Under the pieces are notes generated by a model, which had not been told where the DNA came from, did no database searches, and was given only the letters and a program-made list of their open reading frames with translations. Source: Torreya grandis (taxonomy: Eukaryota; Streptophyta; Pinopsida; Cupressales; Taxaceae). From it: a stretch of 64,000 bases of DNA. How positions within the stretch are numbered: position 1 is the stretch's first letter; each line of letters begins with the position of its first letter. Positions 47,229 through 57,380 of this stretch are shown one piece after another. The DNA lies in the NCBI GenBank assembly GCA_037957365.1, contig JARHVA010004904.1, positions 62,001 through 126,000 of the forward strand, written 5' to 3'. Made by a program: the position numbers and the translations under genes.

Positions 47229-48350
47229 AAGATGTTTTCAATAATGTAGAGAGGTCCTCATAAGCTCAAGGAATGGAATTTGAGATTTGAGATTAGTGAG
47301 TTCCATAATGGGATCCCACTCATCATAACCCATAATAAGGTTGTTATAAATAGGTGCATAGTGTTGAAGGAGGTCCTCATAAGAAGGAACCAAAGTGCAT
47401 TGGAATTTGTGTTGATAAATATGAGAAGGCTTATAAAAAGTTTGAAAATTATGTTACAAAGATGAATTAGTTAGTTTAGGTTGGTTTTGAGAACTGGTAA
47501 AAGAAGCATTGATATAATCTTGATTATCATTAGTGTTAGGTAAAGAAGATGGAGGGATGGTGGAAATAGAATATGCAGTGTTATCCAAAGGAGGAGTTCG
47601 AATTGGTTTATCAAAAGTTATAATTTCATCTTTCCCAAACTCATTTAAGTGAGTTGGATAAAAATCCTAGATAACATGAAATGTGTGAGATAATGGAGTG
47701 GTGTAGTGTAGATTGGTTGAGGATCAATGAAAGTAACCACCCTTCACATATTAGTCATATTAGCCATATTCTCTTTAGGAATTGGATCAAAAATACTTTC
47801 TACATTGTTGGTGGAAGTAGTGGGCTTGTATTGGTTGTCTTGGTTAGGTTGGTGATTATGAAGAGGCTCTTTGTAGATAAACAAATGAGCATTAGCTTGA
47901 TTCAAGTCTTGAGATTTAGTATGTGTTTTATGATCATTAAAATCAATGTCATAGGCTTGTTGATGATTTCAAATGATTGAATCATGATCAAAATTAGGAT
48001 CAAGAAGAAAATCCATAGCTAAATTATGATGTTGCCTATAGGTCTCATGAGAATGACCCCAACTATCACAAAATAAATAAAACTTGTTAGGAGCATATCA
48101 AGATTTCATAGGATGAGTGGGATCAAGTTCTCATGGTAAAGGCCTAGGTAGATGTTCTAGTAATTCAAATAAATATATGAGTTTATGAACATTTATATTA
48201 TTAGATGAAGATAAATGAGGATTGGTGAATAATTTTTAAGGAGGAGCTGGTTAGGAACAACATCTTGAATAGTGTGAATTATGTCATAAGAGTCTATGAC
48301 ACCATCATTGGTAGCATTATGATTTTTTTTATTAAGTAAGATGTGAGTAC
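47229..48350 (-). other. TatB region between gag domain and protease
   Basis: Several frames with scattered stops. Expected to hold the gag C-terminus; no zinc finger was identified. Confidence 0.4.
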
Positions 48351-48360
48351 CCATAGAAGG

Positions 48361-48754
48361 TTAAGGTGTCTCGAATTGATGCATAAGGAAATTTTGACAT
48401 TTTTCTTGATCAATGGCCTCCTCCAATATAGGTGGAGAGAGAGTATGGACCCAATATTTCATCTTGGGAAAAAGAACAATTGTAAAGAGATGGAAAATGT
48501 TATCATCAACCATATTATGTTCACATTTTTTGGACAATGTTTCCCATTTTTTAATAAAATCTTGGGTAGTTTCATTTTCAAGTTGTTTACAATTTATAAA
48601 GTGGGCCAAGGTATTTTTGGGAAGATCACTAGTTTGGAACTCTTGAATGAGATCATTTACTAAATCTTCCAAACTAGTAATAAAATGAGCATTAAGTTGG
48701 TTATACCAATCTAAAGCATCACCCATGAGAGTTTTGGCTAATATCTTTGTAGTG
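48361..48754 (-). pseudogene. TatB gag domain, C-terminal part
   Basis: Minus strand: MGDALDWYNQLNAHFITSLE, then LVNDLIQEFQTSDLPKN and ETTQDFIKKWETLSKKC. This matches the retrotransposon gag domain (A..WY..L....I.S...L...F...F). The N-terminal part lies at 56532-57380, beyond the LARD; the phase is the same on both sides if one TSD copy is removed. Confidence 0.85.
48750..48754. repeat. Target-site duplication GTGAC, left copy (LARD)
   Basis: GTGAC also occurs at 56527-56531. The gag reading frame continues through a single copy. Confidence 0.9.
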
Positions 48755-48894
48755 ACTATAGAGTAATTTCCTACTCTACGTCATATTCAATTATTTTCAG
48801 TTGAGCACTGCAATTTCAATTCTTCAGGCGAAGTGGCAAAATTTTGAAGCAGAGGGCCAATTTATTTTGCCTAAGTGTTGAGATGTAGTGGAAG

Positions 48895-49675
48895 CTGCCA
48901 AGTGTCACCCTCTGAGCAGGTATTTTTCCCCTTCTTATTTCCTTCATCTCATTTTTTGTTTGAGTATTAGTTCAAGTAGATGCTGCCAAGTGTCACTTTT
49001 CGAGAGACAAAGCCAATAGTTGACGTTCCTCGAGTCGCCTTTTTGTAACCTTTGAGAACCGTGGACCGTACCACATACCCAATAGTAGTTAAGCAGAATG
49101 CACCACATGTCAGCATTGACATCTCATATCGGTGTCCACACTTCATTCAAATACTTTCAACATAAAGCAATAGAGAAGGTGGAAAGTACCAAGTGGCAGT
49201 TGTGGAGGCCCTGAAATACCTTTTTGGAGAAAAATTGCAAGCCACCACGTGTTGTCATTCGGGAGACTTTGGTCCAATGATTTTGTTCAACACATAAAGG
49301 CATCCTTTTATTTTGCTTAAGTGCTAAGAGCAACGAAGGCTGCCAAGTGTCACTCTCTGGTCCCTTTCTACCCCATCCCCAAAAGGTAGTGAAAGGTACC
49401 ACATACCTTTAGATGAAGAAGCAGAAGATGCCATGTATCTTCTTAGGAGCAATAAATATTTCCATGTGTCAACATCTAAGGGATCATCCTCTAGTTTCAT
49501 TGTTGAATAAAGGTTATGGTGGGCCTCGGGTGTTACCTCAAAATCCATGAAAGCTGCCAGGTGTCACCATTTATAAGAGCCTGTTATGAGTCCCAAATAA
49601 ATCTACAGCATAGCCAAGAAAAGGGAGAGGGCCACGTGTCTTCAATGAACCCAACGAAGAGTTCCAAATGTCATT
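48895..49675 (+). promoter_or_regulatory. Array of G-box/ABRE-like motifs in the LARD LTR
   Basis: Instances include TGCCAAGTGTCAC (48897, 48983, 49341), GCCACCACGTGTTGTCA (49241), TTCCATGTGTCAACA (49460), TGCCAGGTGTCACC (49555) and GGCCACGTGTCTTCA (49631). They are 390-1170 bp upstream of the TATA box. The same sites recur in the right LTR (54622-55400). CACGTGTC is the known plant ABRE/G-box core; binding is inferred. Confidence 0.65.
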
Positions 49676-50063
49676 TTTTGATGCCTAAAGGATATTTTTC
49701 CATAAATTGGCTAAGGGTCCTCTCCCATTACAAATAGAATAGAGTGCCCATCTACCTGTTACAACAAAAATAGAGGGAAATTCGGTGAGAGTTAATTCAA
49801 GTAGATGGAGCAGTGCACTGGGTAGTTTTTTTTGGGGCTTACAAGCATTGAAGATGTCATCCATTTGTCTCCTAATAGTGGAGGTAGAATAAATAGTTGA
49901 GCGGCCTAGTAGGTGATGAAATTTGAAATTTAGGCACGAAGAGAGGAACTATTTAGGAATCACCATGCGCAGTTAAGGGCAGCCATTCTTCTCCAGCATG
50001 GCTTTTCGAAGCATTGGATGTGCCAAAGTTCAAATTATTATTATTTATTTACGTATCCAGGGC

Positions 50064-50070
50064 TATAAAA
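50064..50070 (+). promoter_or_regulatory. LARD LTR TATA box
   Basis: TATAAAA in GGGCTATAAAATAAGAAG; conserved in the right LTR at 55791-55797. Confidence 0.7.
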
Positions 50071-50807
50071 TAAGAAGAATTGTAAAATCTAGGGAGGGGG
50101 GAATTCTCATAGTTTTAGACTATCTAAAGTTTGTGGCCAATAATATCATTTGATCTTGTCTCATTTTTCTTGAGTTGTAAAGTTTATGTAATTGTGCATG
50201 TTTCTATGCCCCTTATGTGGGTAAATGAATTGAGGAAATTTGAGCTCCATGCCTTTGTTGATGTTATCTGTGTTGTTTGCAAAGTAGTCTATATTGTAGA
50301 TTTTCTAGTGCGGTGATTGGAAATGTTATTTGCTTTTGTCTCATTTTCTTGAATCTAAAGATTTACATGATTGTGCATGACTTTTGTGCCTCCTATGTGA
50401 TTGGAAGATTCTATTAATAAGATTGAACACTATGCTTTTGTTGAAAATTATTGTATCTCAGCAAAAGACTCCCCTATTGTGAGCCTCTATTTCTGTTATT
50501 CCAATCTTTTACATTGATCATGCACTTGTCTGCTCTTAAATGTGATAGAATCACATAATAGTTTCACTGTGCTCAGGTTAGGATTGGGATTACTCTCAGG
50601 CACATCGCCATAGTTAGGTTTCAATTCTTGCATTTTGCATTTTTGATTAGTCTCCTATCCCTTTTCCCCAACACCCAATACAAAAGAAGAGACCAGCTTC
50701 TTTAAAATTTGGAGGTTGTTTTCAAGCTGCATTATCCCATAGCTTGAAACTTCCCATTGTTATTGATTAAGATCTAGCACAAATTTAAGACATCAATAGT
50801 TTTTTGC

Positions 50808-52303
50808 ATGCCTGGTGGGACCAATCTTTCAAGGAGTTGAAGAATTTTGGTGTATTCTTTAGCCAATCTACCTTTGGAGGTTTTTATCGACACCAACAAC
50901 GACTCTGCATCACTAGCCAATCAAGTAGTATCATCAAGAAATCCCTTTGGTATGTATAACTTTTTAACTCATAGCTATGAGTCTTATTCTCCTTCAAATA
51001 TGTTTTATCAAGAACAAGCTTCTCTTAGAATCATGTCGAGTAATGAGGATGCATATTGTTATGAGCCACATCAGTCTTATGCCCAGTCCCCCCAATATGT
51101 CTCATCCCATGTTGAACCTAACCTTATTTTCACTTTCAAAAAAGCATTGTTGGGATTTAAAAAATATGTGTTAGAGCTTGATAACAGAAGGGGATATGGC
51201 CAAGTGATTCCTTGTCATATCATCTCTCAAGTAAGGGATGCAATAAGCCTGATTGAAAGTGAGTGGGATCCCATTGAGAGGGCAAATTGGTAAGAACTTA
51301 CATATGAGATGTTAGAAGTGTGTGGATTGATTTCATTCCTAGAAGAAAGGCTAAGCGTTCATGAGAACCAGCCTTACCAAGTCTACCAAACTTCATACCC
51401 ACCACCACAAATCCCATATCAAACATATGCCACCCCTATTCATGAACAAGGTCAAAATCGTCAAGACCAATTCCCCAATAATGCAGAGTCTATGATAGCA
51501 GCAAGGGAAGAGGATCTCAAACTCTCACTTTCCCCTTAAATTCCTTCCACCCTTACTCAAGAAGCTTCTTATTTTCCACACAGCCTTCTTCTTTCCCCCT
51601 TTTCAAAGAAGAATATATTTTAAAGGAAGCAATTGAGTATGCAAAAGAATACACTCAATTCATGGCAAAACAAGAAGATTACATCAGTATAGAAGAGGAG
51701 ATCACCATAGACTCCCCTTTTGATGAGCAAGAGGATAAGCTGCAAGCTTTTTCCTTAACTTCTGATGAGAAGGAGATCATTTCAGATTTTTTCCTCACTC
51801 TGCAATAGGATATGGAGGAATATGGACACTCCCTTGACAAAGTTATTGAGATAGGAGGTGCTGAGCTGGTTTTAGATGAAGAAGAAAGCCCTGAGATTTA
51901 AATGAGTATGCAAAAGAGATGCGAACTTTTTAATTCATCCTTGCAAGAGGATGAAGTCATCAAGGAGCATGATGATGAAATAAAGATGGAATCAGAAGAA
52001 GATGTGCCAAAAGATAATGGATATCAAAAGGCACAGCATGAAGAACCAATAGCCCATGATTTCTTGATGACTCCTGACAACATGAAGAACTAGTATTCGA
52101 TGGGCATTCAAGGACAAGAAGAGTTCATAGGTGTTGAATACACATTTTGCTTAGACTCATTCAAGTGCAGGCAGACCTGTGTGGCTAGTGCAGAGAACAT
52201 TCCATCAACAACATATCCATTTCAATCACTGGTATGGCAACGCAAGTTGGCTTGTCATAAAAAGGATGTGGGAAAGTTTGTTTTCAATCTTGGAGGAAAA
52301 TAA
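50808..52303 (+). pseudogene. LARD frame A: acidic protein of unknown function
   Basis: An ATG at 50808 (MPGGTNLS) is in phase with the long stretch to 51539; after one frame change near 51600 it continues to 52303, about 495 codons in total. The beginning is Tyr/Ser-rich, then FKKALLGFKKYVLELDNRRG and QVRDAISLIESEWDPIERAN form a helical part. A Tyr/Pro/Gln-rich stretch (YPPPQIPYQTYATPIHEQ) is followed by an acidic part (ISIEEEITIDSPFDEQED, EDEVIKEHDDEIKMESEED). In-frame stops lie at about 51291, 51537, 51807, 51898 and 52091. No known retroelement motif seen. Could be a strongly modified gag or a captured protein. Confidence 0.55.
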
Positions 52304-52748
52304 GGATTTGTAATTAATGTAGTTAGGTAGTTTCCATTCTTGCATTGCTTTGTTTTGTTTTTTGCTTTCCTACTTTTCCTTTAATATAACCATTTTAAAC
52401 ACAGAGTCAGCATCTTAGAAATTCTTTAATTCTTTATTTTTTGCTGCAATAAATGCTTCCCCAAATCTTTCAAAATCTCCAAGGTAACTTGCGCTGCATA
52501 ATGTGTCCGCCTCGATGTTTCCCAAATATTGACTAAGATTTGCTAATGGTCACCTTAATTTAATGCTATTTGGGACTTGATAGGCCCATAAATATCCCTT
52601 AGCAAATTTTAAAGTTTACAAACTCCCAAGCATTCCTGTGAAAATATCTTGCTCATTGTGATTGTGGCACCTAGTGAAATTTGTTGCAGCAAGCGTGTTT
52701 TTATCTTGTGAAAGGTTCATACCAGGTTATTATACAAGAGATTTAGAG
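52304..52748. other. Spacer between LARD frames A and B
   Basis: AT-rich, no coding signal. No tandem repeats seen. Confidence 0.5.
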
Positions 52749-54482
52749 ATGGTGGGAACATTAGAAACACCCAAGAAGAGAAGAAGGGTGTAGTTCCAAT
52801 TGGACCCATAAGAGGAAGAATAGCCTTCATAGCACCCAAGGTAGAGCACTGCAACTTCTCCTTAGGTAGGAATTACTCCCCCTCCTCCCTCTCAATCCAT
52901 GCCTCCACCCAGCCAAATGATACCTCCCACCACTACTGGCATTCCCATTTCACAATTCACTTCATCCTTGATGCCTCAAGCCTTAACATTACCTTATTTC
53001 TCCCCCTTCATTCCCAAAAAAATGCCCCTTCAACTCACCCCTAGCCAGCCAATGGCTCTCCAATACGGCCTACCACAAGGATTTCCCTTCACAGGGGGAT
53101 ATATTGCATCCCCTTCCACCTTTCAGACATAGGTTGATGCCACAAGGAAGGCAAGAGAAGCCCGATTGGAGAAGAAGAGGAGTAAATAGAATAAAGCACT
53201 GATGGTGCCACATTTGAGGTCACAATTTGACCCAATTAAACAACAGCTAACAGTGACCCATTTATCGCCCAACATTGCCAAGCTGAGCAAACAAATGCAG
53301 CTAGAAGACTACACCATGAATGCAGTGGCCATCGACATGTCCTTGTTCAAGCCTCAAGATAGAGTCGAGCTCATGACTGAATCCACTTTTATGGTCACAA
53401 AAGATTATTTAAGGATATCAAGGAGACTACAAAAGATGGAGGCTGACCTGGCCACAAAAAAGGCAAACTGCAATAGTTTGGCCAAACAAATAAACCAAAA
53501 GGACAATGAGATAGCTAGTCTACAAAAATAGTTGAAAGATACTATTTCCCTCCAGACTCAATGAGCAATTCAGGCCCAAAATGATTCTTTGAAAGTAGAG
53601 CTTGTACTTGCCAAGAATGCAACAACAACTCTAAGATGGGAAAACACAACATTGTAGGGAAGAGTTGAAGGACTCCAACTGTAGGTTACCCAATCATAGC
53701 AAAGGTTGTTAGAAGAACAGAATAAGGGTGTGGCTTTTCAAGCCTAGCTCTAGGCAGAGCGACAACAGACCGCGCAACTAGCAATTGAGCTGGCCAATAG
53801 GCCAAGAGGTGTCAAAATGGTGTATCTAGTGAAGGAACTCTACAAGTTAGCATGGGAGAGAATCTCTTTAGAGATTCTCTAGCTTAGGCCACTTTTCACC
53901 TTCCTACGCCATGTGCAGTAGCTGTGTGAGATAGTCGAGAATCTGGTATAGAGCACTCTGGCCACAATCTCCCAAAGAGTCACAGACTCTCATTCTTTAT
54001 TAGAGAAGCTCTATAGCTCAAGGGATGTAAAATTGGCAGCTGTAGGGATTCATGATAGAATGGCCACTATGAAACATGTTAATAAGGAGCTCGGTCATAA
54101 TGCCACAACCAATAACTACAGAAGCTATCTCGATGTCGTCAACAAAGGCATCAGCAAAATGAGGCAACACATTGAATATCTAGTGTGAGTGGGCCTTCCT
54201 TCCCCATTTATGGATGTGAGGATGATGCTTATGGTGGACCAAATCCAACCATTAATGCTAGCTAGGCAAAGGGATCAAATAGTTTTTACCTCTGAGGTTG
54301 AAACTATTCTAATTCTTGTTTTCCTGCTAGAATCCAAGCTAAAAGCCACTGCCTAGGTCCTGCAAACCTTCTCACACAAGGATCTCATTATCTTGGATTT
54401 GGCTTTTGATGAGTTGCAGAACAAGCAAAGATTATCCAACCATGAGTGGTCTATTTACAGAGTGGTCTATGGTCACCAATAA
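52749..54482 (+). pseudogene. LARD frame B: 577-codon coiled-coil frame with TAG decay
   Basis: From ATG 52749 to TAA 54480-54482 one phase is kept over 1.73 kb without frameshift. Near the start, TPKKRRRV resembles a classical monopartite nuclear localisation signal. A Pro-rich domain follows (PPPPSQSMPPPSQM, YFSPFIPKKMP), then a charged helical region with coiled-coil character (RRLQKMEADLATKKANCNSL, AKQINQKDNEIASLQK) and a long helical C-terminal half. I count 20 internal stops: 17 TAG, 2 TGA and 1 TAA, each explainable by one C-to-T change in CAG, CGA or CAA. No homology recognised. The end abuts the right LTR. Confidence 0.65.
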
Positions 54483-54483
54483 A

Positions 54484-56526
54484 TGTAGAGTAATTTCCTA
54501 ATCTACATCGTATTCAATTATTTTCAGTTAAGCACTACAATTTTGGTTCTTCAGGCAAATTGGCAAAATTTTAAAGCAGAGGGCTGGTTCATTTTGCCTA
54601 AGTGTTGAGATGCAGTGGAAGCTACCAAGTGTCACCCTCTAAGTAGGTCTTTTTCCCCTTATTATTTCCTTCATCTCATTTTTTCTTGAGTATTAGTTCA
54701 AGTGGATGCTGTCAAGTGTCACTTTTCAGGAGATAAAGTCGACAGTTGGCATTCCCCGAGTCCCCTTTTTGTAACCTTTGAGAACTACAGACCGTGACAC
54801 ATACCTAATAGAAGTTAAGCAAAATGCACCATGTGTCAGTATTCACATCTCATATCAGCATCTGCACTTCATTCAAAGACTTTCAACATAAAGTAGTAGA
54901 GAAGGCAGAAAGCACCAAGTGGCAGTTGTAAAGGCCCTGAAATACCTTTTTGGAGAAAAATTGCAAGCCACCACATGTCATCATTCGAGAGACTTTGGTC
55001 CAATGATTTTGTTCAATGCATAAAGGCATCCTTTCATTTTTCTTAAGTGCTAAGAGCAGTGGAGGCTGCCAAGTGTCACTCTCTAGTCCCTTTCTACCCC
55101 ATCCCCAAAAGTCAGCAGAAGGTGCCACGTACCTTTAGACGAAGAAGTGGAAGATGCCACGTATTTTCCTAGGAGTAGTAGAGATTTCCACGTGTCAACA
55201 TTCGAGGGATCATCCTCAAGTTTCATTGTTGAATAAAGGTTGTGGTGGGCCTCGGGTGTTACTTCAAAATCCATGAAAGCTGCCAGGTGTCGCCATCCAT
55301 AAGAGCCTGTTATGAGTCCTGAATAAATCTGTAGCATAGCCAAGGAAAGGAAGAGGGCCATGTTTCTTTGATAAACCCAGTAGAGAGCACCAAATGTCAT
55401 TTTCTGATGCCTAAAGGATATTTTTTCATAAATTGGCTAAGGGTCCTCTCCCATTACAAATAGAACAGAGTGCCCATTTACTTGTTACAGCAAAAATGGA
55501 GGGAAATTTGGTGAGAGTTAATTCAAGTAGATGGAGCAGTGCACTGGGTAGTTTTTTTTGGGACTTACAAGCATTAAAGATGCCATCCATTTGTCTCCTA
55601 ATAGTGGAGGCATAATAGATAGTTGAGCGGCCCAGTAGGTGATGAAATTTGAAATTTAGGCACGAAGAGAGGAACTAGTTAGGAATCGCCATGCCGCAAT
55701 TAAGGGTAGCCGTTCTTCTCTAGCATGGATTTTTGAAGCATTAATTGTGCCAAAGTTTAAATTATTATTATTTATTTATGTATTTGGGGCTATAAAAGAA
55801 GAAGAATTGTAAAATCTAGGGAGGGGGGAATTCTCATAGTTTTAGACTATCTGAAGTTTGTGGCCAATAATATCATTTGCTCTTGTCTCAATTTTCTTGA
55901 GTTGTAAAGTTTATGTAATCGTGCATGTTTCTGTGCCCCTTATGTGGCTGAATGAATTGAAGAAATTTGAGCTCCATGCCTTTGTTGATGTTATCTGTGT
56001 TTTTTGTAAAGTAGTCTATACTGTAGATTTTCTAGTGCGGTGATTGGAAATGTTATTTGCTTTTGTCTCATTTTCTTGAATCTGAAGATTTACATGACTT
56101 TGTGTGACTTTTGCACCTCCTATGTGATTGGAAGATTTTATTAAGAAGATTGAACACTATGCCTTTGTTGACAATTCCTATATCTCAGCAAAAGACTCCC
56201 CTATTGTGAGCCTCTGTTTTTGTTATTCCAATCTTTTACATTGATCATGCACTTGTCTACTCTTAAATGTAATAGAATCACATAATAGTTTCACTATGCT
56301 CAGGTTAGGATTAGGATTACTCTCAGGCGCATCACTATAGTTAGGTTTCAATTCTTGCATTTTGTGTTTCTGTTTAGTCTCCTATCCCTTTTCCCCAACA
56401 CCTAATACAAAAGAAGAGACCAACTTCTTTAAAATCTAGAGGTTGTTTTCAAGCTGCATTATCCCATAGCTTGAAACTTCCCATTATTGTTGATTAAGAT
56501 CTAGCACAATTTTAAGACGTCAATAG
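54484..56526 (+). repeat. LARD right LTR
   Basis: Starts TGTAGAGTAATTTCC, ends GACGTCAATA. Same motif array and TATA box as the left LTR; differences are scattered single bases. Confidence 0.92.
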
Positions 56527-57380
56527 TGACAAAGGTGTTTAATTTGACACAATCTTTATAGAAGTTTCTAAATATTTTTAGATGAAGGGTAGGATCAATT
56601 GATCCATTATAAGAAATGGTTGGGGAAATACCTCCTATATCAATATTATAAATTTAAGAGGTAAGAGGCTCATTTTGAAAATGCTTAATGGTTTTGTTGA
56701 CCAAAGGAGGTTGAGGGATGAGATTTCCTTGGGAATATTGAAAAGGAGGTGGGTAAACATTTTGATTATGCATTCCCCAAGATGTTGGTTGAGGATGAGT
56801 TTGAAGATGGAAAAGGTGATTTTGCATTCTCATCATTTGATTTGTATTATGATATTGAAAAGTTTTCGTTTGATTAAGTGTTTGTAACAAGAGTTGATGG
56901 GTTTTATTGGTATTTTTAGCATTATTTGAAGCATTAAAGTTGATATTAGTTGTTTGGGTATCACTATTTGGTGTTGGTAAGAGCTTGAGAGCAACTGTTA
57001 AAATGTGATGCACTAGTGGAAAAATTTATTTGTGTGGAAAAATATGAACTAGTGAAGTGATGAGAAGAAAAACCACTAGAAGCATGATTACCTTGGGTAG
57101 AAAATGATGAACTATTATAAGGATTAAAAATAGTGGGTCTTAGGAGAGGCACAATAGATGTATAACCTACCATGTTAGTGGAGATACTAGGCATGGAGGT
57201 AGAAGAAGTTAAAGAAAAAGAGGTCATGGTATGAGAAGGGGTCCTAATCAAGGGAAGAGGCTGAGAATCAAAGAAAGTAGTACCTCTAAATATATTCAAG
57301 AATGTGGGAGAAGGTGAATGAGGCTCTTTAGATTGACCACTAATCATGAGATGGTAAATGGTAAAGGGATCCTCCCTCAA
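56527..57380 (-). pseudogene. TatB gag, N-terminal part
   Basis: 56527-56531 is the right TSD copy. Minus strand: a Ser/Thr/Pro-rich start (open 57380-56964), an Asn/Gln/His-rich part (open 57013-56654), then ISYNGSIDPTLHLKIF and VKLNTFV reaching the insertion point. Corresponds to TatA 15800-16760. Gag would form the particle. Confidence 0.8.

Larger units (their letters stand above)
48755..50798 (+). repeat. LARD left LTR
   Basis: Starts TATAGAGTAATTTCC (TG mutated to TA compared with the right LTR) and ends GACATCAATA. At 48895-49675 about a dozen GCCAAGTGTCA/CCACGTGTC-like motifs recur. TATA box TATAAAA at 50064-50070. A diverged tandem duplication covers about 50141-50480 (TTGTCTCATTTTTCTTGA..). 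Confidence 0.9.
48755..56526 (+). mobile_element. LARD-like non-autonomous element with 2-kb LTRs
   Basis: LTRs 48755-50798 (2044 bp) and 54484-56526 (2043 bp) enclose 3.7 kb. A perfect TSD (GTGAC) lies in TatB gag. No gag, protease, RT or integrase motif is seen. Instead two long decayed frames (A and B) fill the interior almost from LTR to LTR: A can start 10 bases after the left LTR, B stops one base before the right LTR. No polypurine tract is visible before the right LTR; TGGTGGGACC at 50814-50823 is a possible offset primer-binding site. Orientation follows the TATA box and the frames. Confidence 0.85.

Noticed and set aside
49157..49548. Minus-strand open stretches in the LARD LTRs (also 54883-55400) as coding
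   Set aside because: They occur twice only because the LTR is duplicated, and lie upstream of the TATA box.
52749..54482. TAG stops read as evidence for stop-codon recoding
   Set aside because: The element is old and silenced-looking; CAG-to-TAG deamination explains it without a new code, and CopB and H also contain TAA and TGA.
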